Below, one piece after another: positions 8,336-16,791 of a stretch of 64,000 bases of DNA. Numbering within the stretch: the first letter of the stretch is position 1; every line of letters begins with the position of its first letter. The notes below the pieces were generated by a model that saw nothing but the letters and a program-made list of their open reading frames with translations, did no database searches and was not told the DNA's origin. The position numbers and the translations under genes were made by a program. The stretch spans positions 1-64,000 of the forward strand of contig NZ_JABVCF010000015.1 in assembly GCF_014595955.1 (NCBI RefSeq), read 5' to 3'. This stretch comes from Pseudaminobacter soli (ex Zhang et al. 2022) (GTDB lineage: Bacteria; Pseudomonadota; Alphaproteobacteria; Rhizobiales; Rhizobiaceae).

Positions 8336-9283
8336 CTATGCCCGACCGCTCACGCCGATTTTGTCGACGAACGAGCGCCAGTCCTTCGGCTCGAAAATGT
8401 GCTCGCGCATATAGCCGAGCGCGCCCTCCACACCTCCGGTCCGCTGCCGATCAGAATATTCGTTCATGTGCTTGTAATTGGCGTCGTAGAGCCCGGCGCA
8501 TTCGTGCGGCGCCGCGCCGAACGGGCATTCGACGACAGCATCCACGGCCAGGAAGGGAATTCTGGTGTGATCCGGTGCCGCCCGGATCTCGTCGTTGGAA
8601 ACGATCTTCTCGGTCGTCAGGATGACCCGATCCGCGGCCATCGCAATATCGGCATCCATGAAGGGCAGCCCGTCATACTGGGCGTTGCCGTAGACATCCG
8701 CACGCTGGACGTGAATAAGCGCGACGTTCGGGTTCAGCGCTGGAAGCAGCAGCAACTCGTCGCCGGTATAGGGACAACGCATGGTCTCGAGATGCGTGAC
8801 AAGGGCCGCTGGCATGCTGGAGCCCATCATCACCCTGGTCGGCATGAACGGCAGCCCCATCGCCCCGGCCCGATACATCATGCCGAGGCTCATATGACTC
8901 CATTCTTCGTATGTAACTTTTCCATTCTCTACGTAGTCGCGCATCACGCGTGAGAGGCCCCAGATGATGCCCTGGCTGAACCAGCTGGTCATGTACTTGT
9001 CGACGCAACCACCTGCGAGCAGGAAGTCGCCTTCTGTAGAAGTGATGCTGCGTGAGACAGTCAGATGCCGTTTCTGCTGCCGAACCAGTTCCCAGATCAG
9101 TGCAAATGGGGTCCGTGAAAACGTGTTGCCTCCAATCGCCACGTGGTCGTGATCGCTGATCGTCGCCACCGCCGCCGAAAGGCTCATCACCTTCTCGCGC
9201 AGGCCGCGATCTCGGCCGGACAGGCGTCGGCGCATCGCTAGATAGGGTGAAGATGAGTTCTGCGCGTCTGGAACTGCGGACAT
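8336..9283 (-). CDS. CoA-transferase subunit A (GctA-like)
   Basis: 315 residues. VAIGGNTFSRTPFALIWELV (~40-60) and SQGIIWGLSRVMRDYVENG are typical of the alpha subunit of glutaconate-type CoA-transferases, and PALNPNVALIHVQRADVYGN is the conserved segment shared with family I enzymes. The ATG at 9283 has a purine-rich ribosome-binding site just upstream. A TTG at 9307 in the same frame is less likely. It acts as an A/B complex in the cytoplasm with the product of 7546-8325. The true acid substrate is unknown and may be a ring-opened dicarboxylate or oxo acid from the HyuAB step. Confidence 0.85.
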   Translation of the reverse strand: MSAVPDAQNSSSPYLAMRRRLSGRDRGLREKVMSLSAAVATISDHDHVAIGGNTFSRTPFALIWELVRQQKRHLTVSRSITSTEGDFLLAGGCVDKYMTSWFSQGIIWGLSRVMRDYVENGKVTYEEWSHMSLGMMYRAGAMGLPFMPTRVMMGSSMPAALVTHLETMRCPYTGDELLLLPALNPNVALIHVQRADVYGNAQYDGLPFMDADIAMAADRVILTTEKIVSNDEIRAAPDHTRIPFLAVDAVVECPFGAAPHECAGLYDANYKHMNEYSDRQRTGGVEGALGYMREHIFEPKDWRSFVDKIGVSGRA

Positions 9284-9313
9284 GCTCTGTCTCCGGGTCG
9301 GCGCCAAGGATTT

Positions 9314-11422
9314 CTATTCCAGCGTGATGATGATGTTGCTCATTGCGTCGAGCCGCGCAGTCGCGTTCGGCGGTATGACGCAGGTGGTGTCGTATTCTTC
9401 GACTATGCACGGTCCGCGACGCGGCTCGGTGAGTGCCGAACGTGGGATTATTGCCGTATCGAGCCAGCCATGCTCGCTACCGAAATAGGCCTTGCGGGGC
9501 GGCTGCTCAGCGCGCAGATCGCCGGAATGCGCCTGCGGTTTGCCAGGCTTTGCCGAGCCAGGCCGTGCCGCGAGACCAGCGATCTGGATGCTGATCAGTT
9601 GAACCGGCTCGTCCAGCGAGGCGCGGTGTCCATAGGTACGTTCATGCTCCGTGCCGAACGCCTCCTCGATGGTAGCCAGTGACGCTTCGGTCAAAGGACC
9701 ATCCGGAAGCGAGATGTTCATCTCGAAGGTCTGGCCCTTGTAGCGCATGTTGGCAAAGCGCCGAATGTGGATTTCGTCCTCCGAAAATCCGTCGAGGCTC
9801 AGCTGGGCGCGCGCCTTGTCCTCAAGTCGAGACCAGCTGCGCAGCCAGGTATCGGGCTCGATGTCGCGCAGCAGCCGGCGCACGGTCTCTCCGTAATAGT
9901 GCTCCACGTCGGCATGAAGCAGTCCGTAGGCCGAGAACAGCCCAGCCGAAGGTGGCACCAGGATGCTCTTGATGCCGAGCTCTCTCGCCATGCCGGCGGC
10001 GAACAGCGCGCCGTTGCCGCCAAGCGCGAACAGCGTGAAGCCGCGCGGGTCGCGGCCGCGTTCAGAGGTCACCGCCTTGATGGCGCGGATCATGTTGGAG
10101 ATCGCGATCTGGCGCGCGCCATATGCGGCCGTGGTGACATCGACACCCAGCGGCTTTGCCAGCAGGCGGTCGAAGTGGTTCCTGGCGCGCGCGGCGTCCA
10201 GTTTCAGCTCGCCACCGACGAGGTACTCGGGATTGATGTAGCCGAGGATGACATTGGCATCGGTGACGGTCGGACGATCGCCGCCCTTGTTGTAGCATAC
10301 CGGTCCGGGGTTGGCGCCAGCGCTCTCGGGACCGATCTGCATCGATCCGCCGGCATCGATCCAGACGATGGATCCGCCCCCGGCGCCGACCTCCGCCACA
10401 TCGATCGCCGGAACGGCGAGCAGATAGCCGCCGCCGGTGAGCAGGCGCGACGAGATCATGATGCCGCCGCCTACTGAGTATTGCTGCGAAAGCACGAACT
10501 GACCATTTTCGGCTACCGAAGCCTTGGCCGTGGTTCCACCCATGTCGAAGCTGATGATGTCGCTATGGCCGCTGTTGACCGCGTGGCGCACAGCGCCGAC
10601 GACACCGGCCGCCGGACCGGATTCCACGATGTTGACGGGCTTTTCGGAGGCCTCCTCGGCCGTCGTCAAACCGCCGTTGGACTGCATCAGCAGGATCGGG
10701 GCCTTCATGCCTTCGTTGCGAAGGCTGTCGCCGAGATGCTTCAGATAGGACGCGACGATCGGCATGATGTATGCGTTGACGACCGTCGTCGAGGTTCTTT
10801 CATATTCCTTCATCTGCGGCAGCACGTCGGAGCTGATGCTGTAGGGCAGATCGGGTGCCAGTTCGCGGATGACTTCGGCGATCAGCCTTTCATGCGACGG
10901 GTTGGCATAGGAGTTCAGCAGGCAGACGGCGATGCCCTCCACCTTCTCTGCTAGCAGGCGCTGAACCGCCGCCTCGACCTCGCTCCGCGACAGAGGCGTG
11001 GTAATGGCGCCCGTGGCATCGACGCGTTCGTTGACGGTAAGACGCAGATAGCGCTCCACGAGGGGAGCCGGCTTGTCCCAGCGCAGATCATAGAGCCTGG
11101 GCATGCGTAGATTGCGGATTTCCAGAATATCGCGGAACCCCTTGGTTCCGATCAGGCCGATACGTGCCCCCTTCAACTCCAGAATGGTATTCGATCCCAC
11201 GGTCGTGCCGTGCAGAAACTCGCTGATCCGGTCGACGCTGAGGCCGGCCGGCTCCAGGACGCCGGCAAGGCCTTCGATAATGGCGCGGGCGTAGTTGTCA
11301 GCAGTCGAGGAGACCTTCTTCGTGAAGGTTTCGCCTTGATCGTTCACGACGACGAGGTCGGTGAAGGTTCCGCCAATATCGATGCCGACACGGCACGCGG
11401 CTGCTTTGGGTCTATCCAGCAT
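9314..11422 (-). CDS. Hydantoinase/oxoprolinase family subunit A (HyuA-like)
   Basis: About 702 residues. The actin-like ATPase signature RVGIDIGGTFTDLVV lies at ~11-25, and a second phosphate loop ISFDMGGTTAKASV lies around residue 290. Members of this family (N-methylhydantoinase A, 5-oxoprolinase N-half, acetone/acetophenone carboxylase beta) use ATP to phosphorylate an amide, lactam or enolate before hydrolysis or carboxylation. Partner HyuB is encoded directly upstream with a 16-28 bp gap. The ATG at 11422 is preferred because GGAA precedes it, and a GTG at 11434 is possible. Context favours opening of a cyclic amide or imide, but a carboxylase role cannot be excluded. Confidence 0.87.
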   Translation of the reverse strand: MLDRPKAAACRVGIDIGGTFTDLVVVNDQGETFTKKVSSTADNYARAIIEGLAGVLEPAGLSVDRISEFLHGTTVGSNTILELKGARIGLIGTKGFRDILEIRNLRMPRLYDLRWDKPAPLVERYLRLTVNERVDATGAITTPLSRSEVEAAVQRLLAEKVEGIAVCLLNSYANPSHERLIAEVIRELAPDLPYSISSDVLPQMKEYERTSTTVVNAYIMPIVASYLKHLGDSLRNEGMKAPILLMQSNGGLTTAEEASEKPVNIVESGPAAGVVGAVRHAVNSGHSDIISFDMGGTTAKASVAENGQFVLSQQYSVGGGIMISSRLLTGGGYLLAVPAIDVAEVGAGGGSIVWIDAGGSMQIGPESAGANPGPVCYNKGGDRPTVTDANVILGYINPEYLVGGELKLDAARARNHFDRLLAKPLGVDVTTAAYGARQIAISNMIRAIKAVTSERGRDPRGFTLFALGGNGALFAAGMARELGIKSILVPPSAGLFSAYGLLHADVEHYYGETVRRLLRDIEPDTWLRSWSRLEDKARAQLSLDGFSEDEIHIRRFANMRYKGQTFEMNISLPDGPLTEASLATIEEAFGTEHERTYGHRASLDEPVQLISIQIAGLAARPGSAKPGKPQAHSGDLRAEQPPRKAYFGSEHGWLDTAIIPRSALTEPRRGPCIVEEYDTTCVIPPNATARLDAMSNIIITLE

Positions 11423-11450
11423 CTTGTGTTCCACAAATTGTCGTTGAGGA

Positions 11451-13238
11451 TCAATTGACCCAATTCACGAACTCAGTCGCGTTACCGCGCTCAGCGCTAA
11501 GCGAAGCACGCAGTTTTTCGGTCGCAGCCTGGTCGACAGAAAGGGTGGCCTCGTCCAGGACCACGCCATATTCCTGGCGGGCCGCGGAGGCGCTGACGAT
11601 CTCGTTGCGGACGTCCTTCAACACGGCGACAGGATCACGCTGAAGCGGGTCGCCCCAGCCTCCTCCGCCGGGAAGCACATAACGGAATTCGTCGCCCTCC
11701 CTGACATTGATCGTGACTTTCGAGCCGATCGGATCGTTCGACGTGTTCGGGTTGAGGCTGACTGACCCCGGTTTTCCTGCCTTGCCGCCATGGAGGCCGT
11801 AGGGCCTGATCGTCTGCCGGTCGGCACGGATCTGAAGAATGGCATCGGGCACCTTGATGCGGTAGTCGCGATAGAACGGCGCCCCACCGCGAAATTTTCC
11901 TGCGCCACAGCGATCCTGAGCGAACTCGTAGGCAAGGATCTCGATCGGGTGTTCGGATTCGATTTGTTCGACCGATTGCGAGGCCATGTTCACGAAAATA
12001 TTGGAGATCCCGTCGATCCCGTCCGCCCAGGGTCGGCCACCCCAGGTGCCGCAGGAGAAATCGACATAAACGAAGCGGGAGCCGGAGCGGTCGAAACCGG
12101 CGACTGTGACACCCACATTGCCTCCGTCCGAAGCTGCGAATACCCGGTCCGGAACCATCTTCGACAATGCGCCGAAGGCGCAGTCGACCATGCGGAAGCC
12201 GGTCAGGGCTCGCGCGGCGCAGGCGCCCGGCATGGCGACATTGGCGATGCTGCCCTTCGGCGCGATCGTCCGTATGACGCGAAAGACGCCGTCATTGTTG
12301 GGAATGCCGCCCGGAAGGATCGAACGCAGCGCCGTGTAGGAAGCTGCTTCCGTGACCGAGAGCGTGCAATTGATCGCACCTCGCACCTGCGGCGCGCTGC
12401 CGGTCCAATCGAATTCGACCGTCTCGCCCTTCTTCCGGACAGTGACGAACAGCCGGATCGGCACGCCGACATCCATGCCGTCGTCGTCGATCCAGTCCTC
12501 GAAGTCGAACTCGCCGTCGGGCAGTTCGCGCAACGCGGCCCGCGCCAGGCGCTCGGTGTAATCGGTGATCTCGGCCATGTAGGAGCGGGCCGCTCCGAGC
12601 CCGTAGCGATCGGTAAGAGCGAGCACCTTGCGCTGCGCGATTTCGCAGGCAGCAAGCTGTGCCCGCAGATCGCCCAATAGCTGAATGGGCAGGCGCACAT
12701 TCGACTGGATGAGGCCCCAGAGCGCGACGTCGTGCTTCCCGCCGTTGACCAGTTTCAACGGGGGGATGCGAAGGCCTTCCTGGAAGATCTCGGTGGAATT
12801 GACTGAATTCGAACCGGGAACATGACCGCCGACATCGACGTGGTGCGCTGTCGTGGCAGCGAAGGCGATCAACTCGCCGCCTGAAAAGATCGGCTTGAGG
12901 ATGAAGATGTCCGGCAGGTGCATCCCGCCCTCGAACGGGTCGTTCAGGATGAACACGTCGCCATCGCCAATATCGCCGGCGTACTTGTTCATCACGGCTT
13001 CCAGAGCGGTGCGGATGGAGCCGAGGTGCACCGGCAGGGTGAGCCCTTGGGCAACCAGCCTGCCCTGCGCATCAGCAATTCCGGTCGAGAAATCCATGTT
13101 GTCACGCAGGACGCCGGAATATGTCGTCCGGCAGATCGTGACTGCCATCTCATCCGCGATCGAGAACAGCTCGTTCTTGAACAGCTCGAAATTGATGAAA
13201 TCGTCGCCCTTTGGCTGCCCCACAGGCAAGGCTGTCAT
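11451..13238 (-). CDS. Hydantoinase/oxoprolinase family subunit B (HyuB-like)
   Basis: 595 residues matching the HyuB family along its full length. SIADEMAVTICRTTYSGVLR (N-terminal), AATTAHHVDVGGHVPGS (metal-ligand region, two His), and VLPGGGGWGDPLQRDP near the C-terminus are all present. It works with HyuA as an ATP-dependent hydrolase or carboxylase. First gene of the operon hyuB-hyuA-gctA-gctB. The ATG at 13238 was chosen over a longer upstream start that would read through the putative TetR operator at 13271-13290. The operator placement suggests repression by the local TetR protein. Confidence 0.87.
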   Translation of the reverse strand: MTALPVGQPKGDDFINFELFKNELFSIADEMAVTICRTTYSGVLRDNMDFSTGIADAQGRLVAQGLTLPVHLGSIRTALEAVMNKYAGDIGDGDVFILNDPFEGGMHLPDIFILKPIFSGGELIAFAATTAHHVDVGGHVPGSNSVNSTEIFQEGLRIPPLKLVNGGKHDVALWGLIQSNVRLPIQLLGDLRAQLAACEIAQRKVLALTDRYGLGAARSYMAEITDYTERLARAALRELPDGEFDFEDWIDDDGMDVGVPIRLFVTVRKKGETVEFDWTGSAPQVRGAINCTLSVTEAASYTALRSILPGGIPNNDGVFRVIRTIAPKGSIANVAMPGACAARALTGFRMVDCAFGALSKMVPDRVFAASDGGNVGVTVAGFDRSGSRFVYVDFSCGTWGGRPWADGIDGISNIFVNMASQSVEQIESEHPIEILAYEFAQDRCGAGKFRGGAPFYRDYRIKVPDAILQIRADRQTIRPYGLHGGKAGKPGSVSLNPNTSNDPIGSKVTINVREGDEFRYVLPGGGGWGDPLQRDPVAVLKDVRNEIVSASAARQEYGVVLDEATLSVDQAATEKLRASLSAERGNATEFVNWVN

Positions 13239-13270
13239 CGCGTCCTCACACCGATCACGTTGTTGTCTAA

Positions 13271-13290
13271 GTAAGTATTCTTTTACAACG
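13271..13290. promoter_or_regulatory. Putative TetR operator A (upstream of hyuB)
   Basis: GTAAGTATTCTTTTACAACG is the weakest member of a set of six related palindromes. Left arm GTAAGTA is intact and the right arm keeps TTAC only. It lies 32 bp upstream of the HyuB ATG in the 314-bp divergent gap 13239-13552, which also holds operator B. Confidence 0.55.
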
Positions 13291-13387
13291 GACGTTGTCA
13301 ATGGCCCTTCGCCTCGGCATGCGACTCTTCACACCCCTGCTGAACTGGCGGAGCCCTGGCATCACCGGCGCTTGACAGCTCGCTCTT

Positions 13388-13407
13388 GTAAGTATCCTAT
13401 TACTTAC
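13388..13407. promoter_or_regulatory. Putative TetR operator B (upstream of first Liv-type binding protein)
   Basis: GTAAGTATCCTATTACTTAC is a perfect 7-bp inverted repeat (GTAAGTA/TACTTAC) with a 6-bp spacer. It lies 145 bp upstream of the binding-protein gene at 13553. The rest of the divergent gap 13239-13552 shows no gene. Confidence 0.75.
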
Positions 13408-13552
13408 GCAGCATCACCGCTGCGGGCGCTGTGAAATTATGAGCTGTGAAGCCCACTCTCCGATGCGCCGCGCAACGGTTCACCGGAAGCGGCGGAGCCA
13501 TGCCCAGTTTTGCGGCGTCGCATGAGGGCCTTCGTCCATCGGGAGTGAGCGC

Positions 13553-14704
13553 ATGAAGAACCGCATCGTATTGGCCGCATCAGCCTTGGCGCTGGCGCTG
13601 TCCTGTTCCACCAGTTACGCCGACACCATCAAGATAGGGGTGAATCAGCCCCTTACCGGGGCGGTCGCGGCGTCCGGCAATTACGTGACGAACGGCGCCA
13701 GGATTGCCGCTGACCAGATTAACGCCGCCGGCGGCGTCCTGGGGCAGCAGATCGAGCTGGTGATCGAGGACAACAAGAGCAATCCGACCGAAGCGGCCGC
13801 CGTTGCCGAGAAGCTCATCGTGCGTGACGAGGTTCCAGCCATGATGGGAGCATGGGGTTCGACCCATACGCTGGCGGTGATGCCCAAGCTGATGGAGTAT
13901 GAGGTTCCGATGGTGGTCGAGACGTCGTCGTCCGGCAAGATCACCACGTCGGGCAATCCATGGGTCTTCCGGATCGCCCCGACCAGCAAGATGCTTGCCG
14001 CCTCGTTCGCACCGTTCGTCCAGAAGTTCGGGATGAAGAAGGCCGCGTTCCTGGCCGTCAACAATGACTGGGGTCTCAGCAACACCAACGCCTATTCGGA
14101 CATGCTGACCGAGCAGGGCGTGCCCACCGAATTGCGCGAGACGATGGACGCCACTGCCGTCGATGTCTCCTCGCAGCTTGCCAAGATCAAGGCCTCGGAC
14201 GCCGACACCCTGCTGGTAACCACCGAGATCGAACAGCTCACGCTGATCTTCAAGCAGGCTCAGGCGCTTAAGCTGCCGCAGCGCATCATCGCCACGACCA
14301 CCTCCTCCACGCCGGACCAGGCGATCGACCATGCTGGCTCGGCCGCCGACGGCGCCTTCTTTACCGTGCTGTTTGCGCCCTGGTTCCCGGAAATGGCGCC
14401 GAACCCCGACATCGCGCGCGGCTTCGCGGAGGAATGGGAGAAGCGGGACTACGTCTTTGCAGGACGCATAGAAGGCCAGCGCGGCTACGACGCCATCCTC
14501 ACGATCGCCGCAGCGATTCAGAAAGCCGGCAAGGCCGAGCCTGACGCCATCCGCAAGGCCCTATGGGAGGTGGAGGTGAAAGGCGTCAACAGCAATGTGA
14601 AGTTTTTCAAGGAAGGCCCCGAAGGCCAGGAGAGCGGCCAGAACAATGCCAACATCTTTGTCGTCCAGGTCAAGGACGGCAAGGTGGTGAAGCCGGAGTT
14701 CTGA
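13553..14704 (+). CDS. Liv-type ABC transporter substrate-binding protein (first paralogue)
   Basis: 383 residues with a signal peptide (~23 residues ending SYADTIK) followed by KIGVNQPLTGAVAASGNYVT, the start of a Peripla_BP_6 (LivJ/AmiC-like) binding domain. It is a close paralogue of the binding protein at 26114-27262, sharing VEDNKSNP-EAAA-AEKLI-RDEV and DADTL-VTT. It stands alone on the plus strand with its own putative TetR operator, so it presumably feeds the LivHMGF system encoded at 22602-26020. Two binding proteins on one permease suggest two related ligands. The ligand is unlikely to be simply leucine given the catabolic context. Confidence 0.88.
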   Translation: MKNRIVLAASALALALSCSTSYADTIKIGVNQPLTGAVAASGNYVTNGARIAADQINAAGGVLGQQIELVIEDNKSNPTEAAAVAEKLIVRDEVPAMMGAWGSTHTLAVMPKLMEYEVPMVVETSSSGKITTSGNPWVFRIAPTSKMLAASFAPFVQKFGMKKAAFLAVNNDWGLSNTNAYSDMLTEQGVPTELRETMDATAVDVSSQLAKIKASDADTLLVTTEIEQLTLIFKQAQALKLPQRIIATTTSSTPDQAIDHAGSAADGAFFTVLFAPWFPEMAPNPDIARGFAEEWEKRDYVFAGRIEGQRGYDAILTIAAAIQKAGKAEPDAIRKALWEVEVKGVNSNVKFFKEGPEGQESGQNNANIFVVQVKDGKVVKPEF

Positions 14705-14719
14705 ACGGAGTGGAGTATG

Positions 14720-14754
14720 GGCTGCTGCGCGGGCCGGCGGCACGCGCAGCAGCC
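14720..14754. terminator. Hairpin between convergent operons
   Basis: A perfect 12-bp stem (GGCTGCTGCGCG with CGCGCAGCAGCC) and an 11-nt loop lies in the 63-bp gap between the binding-protein stop (14704) and the stop of the minus-strand Mo-hydroxylase operon (14768). No T-run follows, so it may act as a bidirectional or Rho-assisted terminator. Confidence 0.6.
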
Positions 14755-14767
14755 GCGCTCCCGCAGA

Positions 14768-15955
14768 TCAGCGTGAGAACAGCTTCCGAATGGTCGCGCC
14801 CAGCCACGATTTCAGGGCTGTGGCCATGCTTCCCGCAAGACGCAGTTCCCTCGGCTGCTGAGTTGCATTTGGCGCTTCCTCTGGCGACAGCGAGCGCTTC
14901 AGATTGTCGGCGAACTGCGCGGTGATCGCCGCGATGAAGTGGGTTACGATGCCGCCCCGGGCAAATTGGCCGAGTGCGCCCGACAACGAGTAGGTGACCT
15001 CAAGATCGACCCGCGTCGCTGCGCCGCCATTCATCTCATGCAACGCATAGCTGAGCTCACCTCGCGCCAGCGAGCCACTACGCTCGTCGCGGCCCGATCC
15101 GTGAATGACGCCGGTCAGCATGTCGTCATTCCGCTGCTGGTTGGCCGTGCCAGCGAATTGCGCGCCGATCGGCCCCATTTTGACGCGCATGCTGACCTGG
15201 AAGTTTCCGTCATCGGTGCGGCCGACCAGGGAGGCGCCGGGGATGCAGGGCACCATCGCGGGCACGTCGCCGAATCGGCTCCAGACCGTCTCGGGCGGAA
15301 ATTCGATGACGAAGGATTGCTTCACGGAGGGTGCCGTGGCCGCAAGCTTGCCCAGCTTGGCAGACTTGGGACTCGAGGCAGGAATCGGCGGCGTCATTGC
15401 CTGACGCGGCTTGGCCTCCGTCACCTGGCCGTGCCCGGAGCCTGCCGGGCCAAGACCCTGAGGAGCGCCTAGAGAGGGGGCCGTGCCGGCGGCTTGGCGC
15501 GCAAGCACGACGGAGCGGATCGCCTTTACGATCCCGGCGTAGCCTGTGCAGCGGCAAAGATTTCCTGCCAGCTCGAGCCGGATGCGTTCCTCGTCAGCGT
15601 CTCCGAGCCGCTCGACGATGTCTCGCGCCATGACCAGCATGCCAGGCGTACAGAAGCCACATTGCAGGGCGTGATGTTTGTTGAACGCCTCGCGCAGTTC
15701 GCCCATCAACGGATCGGCGTCGAAACTCTCGATGGTACGCACGTCGGCGCCGCTGCAGGACACGGCGGTGCTGATGCAGGAGCGCACCGGGACGCCATCG
15801 ACAAACACAGTGCAGGCGCCGCAGACACCTTGTTCGCAGCCCAGATGAGTGCCTGTCAGATTCAGGTTTTCGCGCAGCAGATCGGCCAGGCTGGTTCGCG
15901 GCTCGACATGCTCCGCTACCGGCAAGCCATTCACGGTGAGCCGGAGGCCGTTCAT
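14768..15955 (-). CDS. Mo-hydroxylase [2Fe-2S] small subunit fused to a CoxG-like domain
   Basis: 395 residues in two parts. Residues ~1-150 are a CoxS/XdhC-type two-cluster iron-sulfur subunit. GCEQGVCGACTVFVDG plus a later Cys carry the plant-type cluster, and CGFCTPG and CRCTGY carry the four-helix-bundle cluster. After a Pro/Ala/Gly-rich linker (~155-210), residues ~213-350 form a SRPBCC/CoxG domain (SFVIEFPPETVWSRFGDV, CIPGASLVG). A basic amphipathic tail (MATALKSWLGATIRKLFSR) could bind the membrane, as proposed for CoxG. The small subunit passes electrons from the Mo subunit to FAD. The two parts are usually separate genes. The start overlaps the FAD-subunit stop by 4 bp. Last gene of the 22396-14768 operon. 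Confidence 0.85.
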   Translation of the reverse strand: MNGLRLTVNGLPVAEHVEPRTSLADLLRENLNLTGTHLGCEQGVCGACTVFVDGVPVRSCISTAVSCSGADVRTIESFDADPLMGELREAFNKHHALQCGFCTPGMLVMARDIVERLGDADEERIRLELAGNLCRCTGYAGIVKAIRSVVLARQAAGTAPSLGAPQGLGPAGSGHGQVTEAKPRQAMTPPIPASSPKSAKLGKLAATAPSVKQSFVIEFPPETVWSRFGDVPAMVPCIPGASLVGRTDDGNFQVSMRVKMGPIGAQFAGTANQQRNDDMLTGVIHGSGRDERSGSLARGELSYALHEMNGGAATRVDLEVTYSLSGALGQFARGGIVTHFIAAITAQFADNLKRSLSPEEAPNATQQPRELRLAGSMATALKSWLGATIRKLFSR

Positions 15956-16791
15956 GCAATCACCTGTTCCAGAGCGCGCGCAAAGGCATTGCCATGCATG
16001 GCGTCCGTGATCGGGTCGTCGTCGATGCCGAGGTCAGCCACACGATCGCGGGCGCGCGCGAGAGCCGCTCCATTCGGCGCTGAAGACTCCCCGCCTCCGC
16101 GAAGAAGATCGCGGATATCATCGAGAACGAGAGGCCTGGACTGGGTTGCGCCGATGACACCGCGGTAGATGTTCAGCGCGGGATCGATAACTACGGCTGC
16201 CATCGCCTCGGCGAACTCACCGCGCTTGCGGCAGAACTTGTAATAGCCAAATCGGGCAGCCGGCGAAAACTTCCGGATCCGAATGCCGGCCAGGAACTCA
16301 CCATCGTCGAGATGAACGCCGAAAGCCATCATCATGAAGGCTTCCAGCGCGACGCGGCGTTCGCCCTGCGCCGTTGCCACGATAAGTTCCGCGTCGAGCG
16401 CAGTTAGCGTCGTGATCCAGTCCGCGGCGGGGTCGGCGTGGACCAGGCTGCCACCGATCGTACCGCGGTTCCGTACAGCGCGATAGGCGATGCCGCCCGC
16501 GACCCGGCGCAGGAATCCGTTGGCTGGATCCGGCACCCGGCCATCTTCGAACGCGGCATGGGTGATGCAGGCGCCGAAGACCACAGCATCGCGTTCCTCT
16601 GTAACCATCGTCAGAGCCGGAATTGCAGTGATGTCGACGATCTGCTCCGGCTGCGCCAAGCGAAGGTTGAGCATTGGCCCGAGCGATTGGCCCCCGGCCA
16701 TGATCTTGGCGCCACCCGCACCCTCGTTCAGCAGTTCGATCGCCTCCGGGATGGTTCCCGGGCGGCTATAACGAAAATCAACGGGCTTCAT
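15952..16791 (-). CDS. Mo-hydroxylase FAD-binding medium subunit (CoxM-like)
   Basis: 279 residues of the FAD-binding_5/CO-dehydrogenase flavoprotein C family. MAGGQSLGPMLNLRLAQP (~31-48) and TIGGSLVHADPAADW (~111-125) are the two FAD pyrophosphate-binding motifs. It accepts electrons from the iron-sulfur subunit and passes them on, probably to the quinone pool or a cytoplasmic acceptor. Overlaps both neighbours by 4 bp, so the three subunits are translationally coupled. Confidence 0.9.
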   Translation of the reverse strand: MKPVDFRYSRPGTIPEAIELLNEGAGGAKIMAGGQSLGPMLNLRLAQPEQIVDITAIPALTMVTEERDAVVFGACITHAAFEDGRVPDPANGFLRRVAGGIAYRAVRNRGTIGGSLVHADPAADWITTLTALDAELIVATAQGERRVALEAFMMMAFGVHLDDGEFLAGIRIRKFSPAARFGYYKFCRKRGEFAEAMAAVVIDPALNIYRGVIGATQSRPLVLDDIRDLLRGGGESSAPNGAALARARDRVADLGIDDDPITDAMHGNAFARALEQVIA

